Assembly (NCBI GenBank): GCA_014238155.1
Contig: JABABQ010000063.1
Coordinates: 153,920-217,919, forward strand
Length of the DNA: 64,000 nt
Direction: 5' to 3'
Source: Rhizobiaceae bacterium
Lineage (GTDB): Bacteria > Pseudomonadota > Alphaproteobacteria > Rhizobiales > Rhizobiaceae
Of this stretch, positions 36,270 to 45,541 are shown in pieces. The notes beneath the pieces are model-generated. The model saw nothing but the letters and a program-made list of their open reading frames with translations, searched no databases and was not told where the DNA came from. The translations under genes were made by a program, and so were the position numbers. Every line of letters starts with the position of its first letter. Position 1 is the first letter of the stretch.

Positions 36270-37109
36270 TCAGTGAAGGGCTTGGCTCAGGTTCGGCCGG
36301 GAAGATTGCAAAAAATCGTGCGACGGGATGTGTGGTTTATCGAGATAAAAACCCTGAAACAGATCAGCGCCCAGTTCCCGCGCAAAAACAAACATATCTG
36401 AAGTTTCTATTCCTTCGATGATGACCCTGCCACCATCATCATGTGCTCGGGATATGAACGAATCGAGCAAGCGTTTCTGGCGGGTCTGAACCATGCTTTG
36501 CGCAAACAGGTGACCGTCTATCTTCACGACATCGGGCATCAGCGAATGATAGCGTTCCAGATTGGATTCGCCTCGGCCATAGTCATCCATGGCAATTCTG
36601 ACGTGCTGTGCCTTGGCAAAATCTCTGAGCCATAAAAGGATTTTTTCACTGGCGGGAACCGTTTCCAGAAACTCCAACACAATTGTTGAGCGACTAAGTC
36701 CGTTGATTGCCAACCGACTGAGCATAAACAGAAACTCTTTCTCCATACTCTCAATATCAGTGTATCTTGCCAGATTAACATTGATGTACAGATCACAATT
36801 AATAGGCGTCGCAGATTGGAAGTTACGAATGTGAAGTGCCTGACAAATGCATTCAATAAACAAAGCATCTTCAGGACCAATTTGTCGAAACAGCAGACTG
36901 GGTGTGATGCTGACGTCGTCTACGAAGGGTCGAATTAGTCCCTCAAGACCGGCAACTCGCAGAGTTTCAGCATCTTCAAAGCGAAAAATGGGTTGATAGG
37001 CAGAATAGAGCGTGTAGCCATTGTAATGGCCGACACTAAGACCATTATCTAATCGTTCGATGGCTTCGCCAACTCGAACTGGTCTTGACGTTCGTATTTG
37101 CATTCCCAT
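36270..37109 (-). CDS. stand-alone EAL-domain protein (putative c-di-GMP phosphodiesterase)
   Basis: YQPIFRFEDAETLRVAGLEGLIRP (EAL replaced by EGL), VLEFLETV, AMDDYGRGESNLE, VKIDGHLF, VIIEGIET. Confidence 0.85.
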   Translation of the reverse strand: MGMQIRTSRPVRVGEAIERLDNGLSVGHYNGYTLYSAYQPIFRFEDAETLRVAGLEGLIRPFVDDVSITPSLLFRQIGPEDALFIECICQALHIRNFQSATPINCDLYINVNLARYTDIESMEKEFLFMLSRLAINGLSRSTIVLEFLETVPASEKILLWLRDFAKAQHVRIAMDDYGRGESNLERYHSLMPDVVKIDGHLFAQSMVQTRQKRLLDSFISRAHDDGGRVIIEGIETSDMFVFARELGADLFQGFYLDKPHIPSHDFLQSSRPNLSQALH

Positions 37110-37312
37110 AAGCCGTACCTTCTTTCGTTTACGTTCCCGTCAATCGCACAACTAAGAACAAATTGAAATGCTTGCAACAACACATTTCGTAAAAAACGGC
37201 AGATAAATCGATTAAATCGAAATTATATTGAGAATAGAAATTTTTTTAAACTCAGCATGTTTACAAAAACATGTTAATACAAAGAGGTACCAAAAATTAT
37301 TGTAATGTAATA

Positions 37313-38053
37313 CTATAACATCACATTTTTCAACATATTTTGGACATCTTTTATTGCCAGCGCCACGGCGATTTGATCACGGCCTCTTACGACAATTTGG
37401 GTGGAATAGGCTCCATCTTCGTATCTGGGGTATGATCCGATCATCGTGTCGGGATGATTGTCTTGAATTTTGCCCAACGGTCCGCCAACCGTGCCCTCAC
37501 CATAAGGACAGTCTACAACTTGGGATATGATTTTTTGCCCGCCCTTCAATGTCGGCGCGATAGCATCCATCATCGCCTGCATTATCTGGGGAACGCCGGC
37601 CATGATGTGCACATTTTGAATGCGGATACCTGGAGCCTTTGAAATTGGGTTGTCGATCAGTTCGGCCCCTTTCGGGGTGCGAGCCATGCGTTGCCGGGCT
37701 TCGGTGAATTCCATATTTCGGGATTCATAATACTGAGCCATTTCTCGCATGGCCTTTGGATGTGGTTCGCAGGGAACTCCAAAGGCCTGCGAGATTGATT
37801 CAGCCGTAATGTCGTCGTGCGTTGGCCCAATGCCTCCGGTCGTGAAAACATAATCGTAACGGTGGCGCAGGGCATTGACGGCTTCAACAATTGCATCCTT
37901 GTCATCGGGGACGATGCGGACTTCACTCAGGTCGATCCCCATTCCGGTCAGATAATCGGCAACAAAGCCAATATTCTTGTCTTTGGTTCGGCCGGACAGA
38001 ATTTCATCACCAATCACCAGCATTGCGGCGGTGACAATCTTAATTTCAGACAT
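37313..38053 (-). CDS. molybdopterin-binding/CinA-N domain protein
   Basis: AMLVIGDEILSGRTKDKNIGFVADYLTGMGIDL; FTTGGIGPTHDDITAESIS. Confidence 0.92.
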   Translation of the reverse strand: MSEIKIVTAAMLVIGDEILSGRTKDKNIGFVADYLTGMGIDLSEVRIVPDDKDAIVEAVNALRHRYDYVFTTGGIGPTHDDITAESISQAFGVPCEPHPKAMREMAQYYESRNMEFTEARQRMARTPKGAELIDNPISKAPGIRIQNVHIMAGVPQIMQAMMDAIAPTLKGGQKIISQVVDCPYGEGTVGGPLGKIQDNHPDTMIGSYPRYEDGAYSTQIVVRGRDQIAVALAIKDVQNMLKNVML

Positions 38054-38124
38054 TCTAAAACTTCTTTCAACAAAGCAAATAAGTGGCTATTCGCTGCAGC
38101 AATTCGATGTTAGCTAAGCGCAAC

Positions 38125-38211
38125 GCCCCCTTGGCGAAATTGGTATACGCAGCAGACTTAAAATCTGTAGGTCGAAAGACCGTGCCGGTTCAAGTCCGGC
38201 AGGGGGCACCA
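38125..38211 (+). tRNA. tRNA-Leu (anticodon TAA)
   Basis: GCCCCCTTGGCGAAATTGGTATACGC...GACTTAAAATCTGT...GGTTCAAGTCC...AGGGGGCACCA; long variable arm; 7-bp acceptor. Confidence 0.97.
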
Positions 38212-38424
38212 TTCAAATAATTTATCACTGACAGTCCAGTGCGGCGGCAGGTATTCTCCTCCATAAAGGGCCGTTCAACACCGATGATCATTGAATAGTG
38301 CGATATCTTGCACTTTTCGATGGGGTCTTCACCTGTTTATCTAAGTTGTGCCGTTGATTCCTCCTACTGATCCGGCACACCCGGTGCGAAACCTTTCTTG
38401 AGCAGGGGTGAGCAAGTGGGCTTC

Positions 38425-38456
38425 CGCCTGGTTACCATCCCACCGGTAACCAGGCG
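38425..38456. other. strong 12-bp inverted repeat / hairpin
   Basis: CGCCTGGTTACC-ATCCCACC-GGTAACCAGGCG, perfect stem in an intergenic region. Confidence 0.75.
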
Positions 38457-38646
38457 GGTCTATTTGTATCGAGCGTCAATCAGTTTGCAGCCAGAACATG
38501 ATCTAAACCAAACGGCGCCCCTGGTTGGAACAGATAAAATTTTGAAGCAATCAGAGTGAACAATTAAAAATTGCAATATCTGCAGTGTGCAAGGCAAAAA
38601 AAACCGGGCATAGAAGTTCAATCGCATCATCCTTGAAAGCTGGCTA

Positions 38647-39831
38647 GTGTTTGGCATCATAATTCTGGCTGCCGCCTACATCATCAGTCATTTCTACCGC
38701 TCGTTCCTGGCTGTTCTTTCACCCCAGTTATCGGTGGAACTTGGCCTCAATCCCGCTCATCTTAGTGACGCCCTGGGGGCCTGGTTTGCGGCATTTGCCT
38801 TAAGCCAGTTCCTCGTTGGCGTGATGCTCGACAAGTTTGGACCTCGCTGGACGACCGCCGGACTGTTCGCCATTTGTGGCAGTGGCGGCGGAATGCTGTT
38901 TTCACTTGCCCAGTCATATTTTGAGGTACTTTTCGGCATGGTGTTGCTGGGAATTGGCTGTGCACCAATCCTGATGGCGTCGGTCTATATTTTCAAGCGC
39001 AGTTATGACGGTCGAAAGTTTGCCACATTGGCCTCAACTTTCATTGCGGTCGGCCTGTTGGGCAACATTCTTGGGGCAAGTCCATTGGCCCACGCCATGG
39101 AAACATTTGGCTGGCGCGCCGTCATGATGGGCCTGTCCGGCATCACACTTTTGCTTTCCGTGTCGATGATATTTTGGGTTAAAGATCCACAAGTCCTGTC
39201 GACAACGGAAGGGATCAAAGGTGGCTACCTCGAAATTTTGAAGATGAAGGAGCTGTGGCTCATCTTGCCACTGGTATTTGTCAATTATGGCGTTACCGGC
39301 GGGATCAGAGGCCTATGGGCAGGACCATATCTGGACCTCGTTCACGGAATATCGGCCATTGATATTGGCAAGATTATGCTTGCAATGGCGATTGCAATGA
39401 CCGTTGGTAGTTTTGCCTATGGACCGGCAGACCGCATTTTCAACAGTCGCAAATGGGTCGTTCTTGGTGGAGGAATGTGTTCACTGATCAGTTTGCTCTA
39501 TTGGAACCTGAACCCTGATGTTGCCCCTATATCTGTCGCAGTAATCCTGGTCGTGATTGGCTTTTGTTCTCTGTTTTACGGCCTGTTGATGGCTCACGCC
39601 ACCGCCAATATTCCAGCTCACATGGCGGGCAGGGGGGTCACATTGGTCAACTTCTTCAACATGGGTGGTGTCGGTATCATGCAATGGATTTCATCGGAAG
39701 TTTATCGACGCCAGGTCGACGAAACGACCGTGCTGGATGGATTTTCCGGGGTGCTCATGTTCTATTTCATCGCTCTGACAGTTGCCTTGGCGATTTACGC
39801 ATTTTCAAAAGACAGCAAACCGGTTGCCTAA
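38647..39831 (+). CDS. MFS transporter
   Basis: ~12 TM pattern; FYRSFLAVLSPQLSVELGL; GTG start at 38647. Confidence 0.88.
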   Translation: MFGIIILAAAYIISHFYRSFLAVLSPQLSVELGLNPAHLSDALGAWFAAFALSQFLVGVMLDKFGPRWTTAGLFAICGSGGGMLFSLAQSYFEVLFGMVLLGIGCAPILMASVYIFKRSYDGRKFATLASTFIAVGLLGNILGASPLAHAMETFGWRAVMMGLSGITLLLSVSMIFWVKDPQVLSTTEGIKGGYLEILKMKELWLILPLVFVNYGVTGGIRGLWAGPYLDLVHGISAIDIGKIMLAMAIAMTVGSFAYGPADRIFNSRKWVVLGGGMCSLISLLYWNLNPDVAPISVAVILVVIGFCSLFYGLLMAHATANIPAHMAGRGVTLVNFFNMGGVGIMQWISSEVYRRQVDETTVLDGFSGVLMFYFIALTVALAIYAFSKDSKPVA

Positions 39832-39843
39832 AACCGTGCCGGC

Positions 39844-40848
39844 CTAATTCGGTAAGTTTGTTCTCAAATTCCCAACTTCATAACGGTTTCGATTTTTGAG
39901 AATCGGATTAGCCATCGCTTGTAGACTGTCGTGCAATGGATCGTTGGCTGTGAGCAAGTGTGCAACCGTAGCCGCCATCATAGCTTCAGACGCGCGCGTA
40001 GATCCATCATCACATTTCAATGCAATTCCCAGACCCAGTTCCGCGACCGTGCCGCAATACACGCCCTCAGCCCCGGTTTTTCCAAACAAACGTCCCGGTT
40101 CAAGTTCAATCAATTGTTTGCAAAAACGTTTGGTTCCAGCCATATAAAAAGGCGCCGACATGCAGGCATTCAACAGACGTTTGCCAGCCTTGGCTCGCTC
40201 ATCACCGAGGCTCTGACCAGTTGCCATTTTTGCAAATCCCTGGGCCATTGCCGTCAATGGCGTGGCATAGGTTGGAATAGAACAACCGTCCATTCCGCGC
40301 AAATCTTCAGCATGCGCCACACCTGTGACATCTTCCAACGCAGCCCGGACCGTTTTCATGATTTGATGGTCGGGACTGATATATCCCTTGGGATCGATAC
40401 CCAGATGGGTAGCTGTGCAGATAAAGCCTGAATGCTTGCCCGAACAATTGTTGCATAGTGCTCCCGGTGCGGTTGTGCGGGTTTTAGCCTGATGTATCAA
40501 TACAGGTTGATGGCTCGACCACTGCCCACCGCATTCCAGGTTGGTTTCATCGCGACCGGCTCTCGCCAACATGGACCGCGCCATTTCAATATGGGCGTCT
40601 TCACCTGAGTGAGATGAGCAGACCAGCGCCAGTTCATCGTCGCCAAATCCATATGCGTCGGCGGCGCCGCTTTCTATCAGCGGCAGAGCCTGAACCGCTT
40701 TGATTGCTGAACGGGCAAAAACAGGGCGGGCAGTATCTCCAATATTTAGAACTGAATTTCCATCAGCATCCATCACACTGATAGCGCCACGATGTCGTGA
40801 TTCAACAACAGAGCCGCGCGTAACTTCGACAAGAACTGGGTTGGACAT
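39844..40848 (-). CDS. type II (rhizobial-type) L-asparaginase family protein
   Basis: VEVTRGSVVESRHRGAISVMDADG; CSSHSGEDAHI; NNCSGKHSGFICTATHLG; DGCSIPTYA. Confidence 0.93.
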   Translation of the reverse strand: MSNPVLVEVTRGSVVESRHRGAISVMDADGNSVLNIGDTARPVFARSAIKAVQALPLIESGAADAYGFGDDELALVCSSHSGEDAHIEMARSMLARAGRDETNLECGGQWSSHQPVLIHQAKTRTTAPGALCNNCSGKHSGFICTATHLGIDPKGYISPDHQIMKTVRAALEDVTGVAHAEDLRGMDGCSIPTYATPLTAMAQGFAKMATGQSLGDERAKAGKRLLNACMSAPFYMAGTKRFCKQLIELEPGRLFGKTGAEGVYCGTVAELGLGIALKCDDGSTRASEAMMAATVAHLLTANDPLHDSLQAMANPILKNRNRYEVGNLRTNLPN

Positions 40849-40879
40849 CGATTTTTTCAGCTCTAATAGGGTGGGAAGG

Positions 40880-41015
40880 GGACAAATCTTACCCTAGTTG
40901 CAGATCGAATAATGATGGTCTCAAGTCAGCGAGTCAACGCCGTAAATCTTGCTTCACAGAGCTTTGAAGCATTCTCGGACATGCCGCCCAAAAGCATTGG
41001 AAGCGGCCCCGATAC
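40880..41015 (+). repeat. 136-bp direct repeat, copy A (LysR 3'-end relic plus downstream sequence)
   Basis: colinear with 43663-43798 without net indel; last 46 bp identical. Confidence 0.9.
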
Positions 41016-41480
41016 TGTCCGACAATGTCGAGCACCTTGTCCACGAACAGCGGGTCAGTCGACAATTTGAACGTCTCGCTGCCATGTGGCTGAAGACCAA
41101 ACGCATTCCAAATCCGCCGGGTTTTAGTATGTGAAAGTCCGGTCTCGGCGGCCATCGACCGGATCAACCAATAGGTGGCGTCTTTCGGCGTGGAGTTCAA
41201 TGTGCACTCAATCACCTCGGCCACCTGATCATCCGTAACCGTACGCGTCCGGCTCGCACGATACTCATCGCTAGGCCCCTCGAAACCTGTCCGTCACAAA
41301 ACGACGCCTCCACTTGCCAGCCGTACGCTCATGCACACCAAGCCAGTAGGCAACTTCCTTGCTGGTCAATCGGTCGGCGCAAAAGCAAGATCCGGACCTT
41401 CGCCCGAAAAGAGGTCGTCCAAAACTGTGCTGCCAAGCTTGGATAAGTAATGATGCCGCAAAGATCGGTGGCCGTCACAT
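41016..41480 (-). pseudogene. IS630-type transposase relic, frameshifted and 3'-truncated
   Basis: minus-strand translation across frames: RAKVRILLL / CADRLTSKEVAYWLGVHERTAGKWRRRFV / DEYRASRTRTVTDDQVAEVIECTLNSTPKDATYWLIRSMAAETGLSHTKTRRIWNAFGLQPHGSETFKLSTDPLFVDKVLDIVGQY. Confidence 0.88.
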
Positions 41481-41795
41481 ATGGTTCTCCATAACAATTG
41501 CCAAGATTGTTGGATCGTTATTCACCGTCGTCAAAGCTTCAATTCAATCGTCCAGTAGTTGGATCAGAACTCGGCCTGAAAGAAACGGCATAAACCAATT
41601 GAGAATTTGCGAAATATTCCTTGTGGATGAATCAACAAAATTTCTATATTCCAATGGCTATCATGTATTATCGCTATCGGATTGATTTATTGTGAAAAAT
41701 TATTACAAATGGATATTTAAAATAATCACCAAAGAATAAAATATGAATTAGAAGTTCATCGCTAGCCGCGCGAAAATCTGCAAGTTCAGATCTAG

Positions 41796-43427
41796 ATGTT
41801 TACACATTTTTACATCGCCCACAGTGGCTGGAGAAGAAGTCAAACCATGATCAGATTATTATGTTGTGTGCTTACCTGGGCACTTCTGACGATCAATTTT
41901 CATTCACCGACCGCGGCACAGGTGGTTGAAAAAACCCCTGCCAATAATCCCAATCGTGAATTGGCCGCGGGTCTGTTTCAATTCGAACCCTACCTTTATC
42001 CCGAGACAGATGGCTTTACCACCCGGTGGACAGGGCTTGATTATGAGCTCTTGGAATTGATTTTTAAGAAATTGGGAGCTCATACTCGTTACGAGGAGAC
42101 CAGTTGGCTGGGCCAACTGGAAGCGGTTAAAGAAGGCGTTCAGGATTTTACCTTTGGCGTGTTCTATTCCGACGAGCGAGCCGAATACGGTCATTTCTCC
42201 ACACCTTACAGGCAGGAACACAATGTGGTCCTGGTGCGCAAAGGCACGTCGAACCGTTTTGACTTCAGTGATGCCTATGAATTGCGACAAATGATCCGAA
42301 ATCGCAAAATCAAACTCGGCATAATTGATGGTTGGATTACTGCGGACAAGCAACTCAATGAGTTGATCCAATCTGAGGAATTCAAGGATCAGTTTGTCAA
42401 GGAAGACAGCGATTTCAGCAATATGCAAAACCTGCTGAGTCGAAATGTAGACGGGGTTATTGCGGACCGACTGACAGCAGCCACATTCGCCTGGAAGCAG
42501 AATATTCAGGACAGGATTGAACAACATCCCGGTTTTTCCGAATCAGGCGATATCTATGTCTTGTTTTCCAAAAAAACTGTCGACCGATCGTTTGTCGACC
42601 GTTTCAATCGCGAACTTGTTGTTATCCAGCGCGAAGGCACCTATAGCGGGACGATGCACAAGTTTTTGTTGCCTGTCCTTTTGGGCATGACGATTGATAC
42701 TTCCTGGTTTTTTGTCATCACCGTTGTCGGCACCATCGCTTTTGCTCTCTCGGGCGTTCTTTTGGCCTTTAAGGAAAATTATTCGATATTTGGCGCGTTC
42801 GTTCTGGGTTTGTTGCCAGCCTTGGGCGGTGGTGTCATGCGTGATCTGGTTGTCAATCGAACACCACTCAATATTGTCGCGGAACCGATATTCTTATACA
42901 TCGTAATATTGACAGTTTTCTTCGGGTTTTTGACCGTATTTTTACTCAACGAAATTGCTGATCGCTATTTCGTTCCTCTCAAACGTCTCGCTGACCAACA
43001 CTTTACAATTTCTCTGGTGGTTTCGGATGCGATCGGTTTGGCCGCATTTACAATCAGCGGGGTATTTGTCGCCATTGAGGTCAACGTCCAGCCCGCTTGG
43101 CTGTGGGGCGGTGTCTTGGCCGTCCTGACATCAGCGGGTGGCGGCATATTGCGCGATGTTATACGTTCCGATCCAGATATTCCAACACTCAAGACACAGT
43201 TCTATCCGGAAATTGCGTTTATTTGGGGCAGCATCCTGACATATTTCCTGCATTCGGAGGTCGGCAATCTCGACCAGAACAACATTTTTCTTGGTGTAAT
43301 CCTCATTATCGTCGCTACTTTTTTCACCCGTTTGTTCGTCTATTACAAAGGCATTCCAAGTCCGTCATTCTCTGTTCTGTCAGCCCGCGTTGCACGCAAG
43401 CACAACAGTTCCGACGAATCCGATTAA
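41796..43427 (+). CDS. fusion protein: secreted SBP_bac_3 (amino-acid-binding-like) domain plus two TRIC/UPF0126 membrane repeats
   Basis: signal peptide, LDYELLELIFKKLGAHTRYEETSWLGQLEAVKEG...DFTFGVFYSDERAEYGHFSTPYRQEH (SBP), then GTIAFALSGVLLAFKENYSIFGAFVLGLLPALGGGVMRDLV and VVSDAIGLAAFTISGVFVAI...GGVLAVLTSAGGGILRDVIR (two TRIC repeats). Confidence 0.87.
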   Translation: MFTHFYIAHSGWRRSQTMIRLLCCVLTWALLTINFHSPTAAQVVEKTPANNPNRELAAGLFQFEPYLYPETDGFTTRWTGLDYELLELIFKKLGAHTRYEETSWLGQLEAVKEGVQDFTFGVFYSDERAEYGHFSTPYRQEHNVVLVRKGTSNRFDFSDAYELRQMIRNRKIKLGIIDGWITADKQLNELIQSEEFKDQFVKEDSDFSNMQNLLSRNVDGVIADRLTAATFAWKQNIQDRIEQHPGFSESGDIYVLFSKKTVDRSFVDRFNRELVVIQREGTYSGTMHKFLLPVLLGMTIDTSWFFVITVVGTIAFALSGVLLAFKENYSIFGAFVLGLLPALGGGVMRDLVVNRTPLNIVAEPIFLYIVILTVFFGFLTVFLLNEIADRYFVPLKRLADQHFTISLVVSDAIGLAAFTISGVFVAIEVNVQPAWLWGGVLAVLTSAGGGILRDVIRSDPDIPTLKTQFYPEIAFIWGSILTYFLHSEVGNLDQNNIFLGVILIIVATFFTRLFVYYKGIPSPSFSVLSARVARKHNSSDESD

Positions 43428-43662
43428 TAGTCCACTCGAAAATAGGTTGAATTTTGATCAAGAATAAGAAATCGGCCAACTCGGTAGTGCAAGGACTACA
43501 TCTCAAATCATGAGTGAAGCATCAGGGTCAGGACTCATTAAAATGATGTATTCTGCGGTGGTGAATTTTGTTGCTAGCAAGGAGCAGAGCCGCAGGAAAC
43601 CAGTCGATTTTCAAGACTCTGCGACGATGTCCCGCGGCGAAATTCGCCCCGCCCGAAGAGTT

Positions 43663-43798
43663 GGACAAATCTTACCCCAGTTGCAGATCGATTAATGATG
43701 ATCTGTTGGCACTGATTCAACGCCGGAACGCTTTCCTCAAAGTGTTTTGAAACATTCTCGGACATGCCGCCCAAAAGCATTGGAAGCGGCCCCGATAC
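43663..43798 (+). repeat. 136-bp direct repeat, copy B (3' end of intact lysR plus downstream sequence)
   Basis: matches 40880-41015; encodes GIGAASNAFGRHVRECFKTL* on the minus strand. Confidence 0.9.
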
Positions 43799-44612
43799 CA
43801 CTCGGTTGACACAGACAGACATGATAAGAAGGCAGCGCGGGCAATTGGTGTTTGGATCCCAATACCTCAAATTGTGGACTCACCATGCTGGTTGGCATCG
43901 GAGCAACAGCCAGATCAGCCACAAGCGCTGCCTGCTGGCCGAGAACCGTCTCGCTGGTATAGGCGATACGAAAGTCCACTCCGGCTGCTGTCAATCGATC
44001 AGTTGCTGCTTCGCGCCAACAGCAGCCCGTGTCCGCCAATGCCAAAGGTACGGTGGGTAATTTACTGGCTTTGCCGCCCTTCAAACCAACCCACACAAGC
44101 TGCTCCACATACACCACCTCACCAATGCCATCATTGATGCCTCCAGGCACGCTGGTAATCAGTGTCAAATCCAATTTGCCCTCATCAAAGCGGCGCAACA
44201 GATCCCGGCTGGTTCCCAGAACCACTTCAACCTCCACCAATGGATGAGTGTCCGCAAAACGTCGCAGGATGGGTGGCACATACTGGGTTCCAAAATCATC
44301 GGGGGCACCAAATCGAACCAGGCCCTCGATGGCCGGTTCGTGAAATCGAGCAACTGCCGCCTCATTCAGCCGAAGCATGTCATGGGCATAGCTCAACAGT
44401 GTTTCCCCATCAGCGGTAAGCCGAACTGCTCGGCCTTCGCGGACGAACAATTGACGTCCCAACTGCTCTTCCAGCTTTTTCATCTGCATCGAAATCGCAG
44501 ACGGCGTGCGGTTAACCCTGCGGGCGGCTGCCGAAAAGCTGCCAAACTCCGATATCACGGCAAAACTGCGCATGAGATCGGTTTCCAGCAACAGATTGGA
44601 CAAGGGCGTCAT
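43737..44612 (-). CDS. LysR family transcriptional regulator
   Basis: FAVISEFGSFSAAARRVNRTPSAISMQMKKLEEQLGRQLFVREGR HTH plus substrate-binding domain. Confidence 0.94.
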   Translation of the reverse strand: MTPLSNLLLETDLMRSFAVISEFGSFSAAARRVNRTPSAISMQMKKLEEQLGRQLFVREGRAVRLTADGETLLSYAHDMLRLNEAAVARFHEPAIEGLVRFGAPDDFGTQYVPPILRRFADTHPLVEVEVVLGTSRDLLRRFDEGKLDLTLITSVPGGINDGIGEVVYVEQLVWVGLKGGKASKLPTVPLALADTGCCWREAATDRLTAAGVDFRIAYTSETVLGQQAALVADLAVAPMPTSMVSPQFEVLGSKHQLPALPSYHVCLCQPSGIGAASNAFGRHVRECFKTL

Positions 44613-44713
44613 GCAATGATCTTTCAAATTTTCTGATAGGCATGCTCAATACTATTCGTTGGACTGAAACCTAGTCAAGACCGATATTGGAGAAAACAAA
44701 AAGGAAACCTCCC

Positions 44714-45001
44714 ATGTCAATTGTCCAAACGAGCCTACATCAACAAACTCCGACCCCGGCCTGGAAGAAATGGGGCATCGCCAAAAGGGCGCAATTCAGA
44801 AAGTATCGTCAGCACCGCCGGCAGTTAAAAATCGACCGTCTGGCGTATCAGCACATGCTGTATCTCGACGACCATATGCTGAGCGACATTGGTCATCGGA
44901 GGCGGGATGTTGATGCTGCCAATGCGTTGCCGTTAGGTGAAAATGCGGCACTGGCAGTTTATCAACACAGGTTGGCGAACCGACGGCAATCCCAAAATTG
45001 A
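44714..45001 (+). CDS. DUF1127-like small protein
   Basis: C-terminal YLDDHMLSDIGHRRRDVDAA matches the DUF1127 pattern; divergent from lysR. Confidence 0.75.
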   Translation: MSIVQTSLHQQTPTPAWKKWGIAKRAQFRKYRQHRRQLKIDRLAYQHMLYLDDHMLSDIGHRRRDVDAANALPLGENAALAVYQHRLANRRQSQN

Positions 45002-45091
45002 CGGTTTATGTTCGCGACTTCAGTTGCGTAGAAAATAGGCGTCACCTAATCTGGTGACGTCCATTGCTGTGGCAACAGAAACGTCAAAATC

Positions 45092-45442
45092 ATGAACCAA
45101 AAAGTCCGGGTTATCCGCTCCTACACCGCAAGTTATGATGATCCAATAAGGGTTACTTCGGGTGCACAACTGAAATTGTCCGGCCGCAGCGATAACTGGC
45201 AGGGTCATATCCGGCTTTGGGCCAGGGCAGAAGATGGCCGCGAAGGTTGGGTTCCTGACAATTTAGTCGAACAACACAAAATTGGAAGTTGTCTGGCGAA
45301 GTTTGACTATTCGGCAATTGAGCTCAGTTGCGTTACCGGAGAGGTTTTGACCAAAGTCCAGAGCTCCCATGGTTGGACCCGGTGCAAAAACGGGCAGGGG
45401 GATGCGGGCTGGGTGCCAGACTTGAACCTGCAAGCGTTATAA
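45092..45442 (+). CDS. SH3-domain-containing protein
   Basis: two SH3-like segments (REGWVPDNLVEQ; GDAGWVPDLNLQAL). Confidence 0.75.
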   Translation: MNQKVRVIRSYTASYDDPIRVTSGAQLKLSGRSDNWQGHIRLWARAEDGREGWVPDNLVEQHKIGSCLAKFDYSAIELSCVTGEVLTKVQSSHGWTRCKNGQGDAGWVPDLNLQAL

Positions 45443-45541
45443 CTAAATCATAGAGTACTTGTTCTGCGATCTTGTCAGGCGTCAAAAACCAGTGGAAGGT
45501 GCGTGAGCACCTCCGTTGACGAAAATTTGGTGAAGACGCTC

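Noticed and set aside
43510-43695. 60-aa + strand ORF between the SBP-TRIC gene and lysR
   Set aside because: Its C-terminus lies in the direct-repeat segment; no recognisable family; likely non-coding
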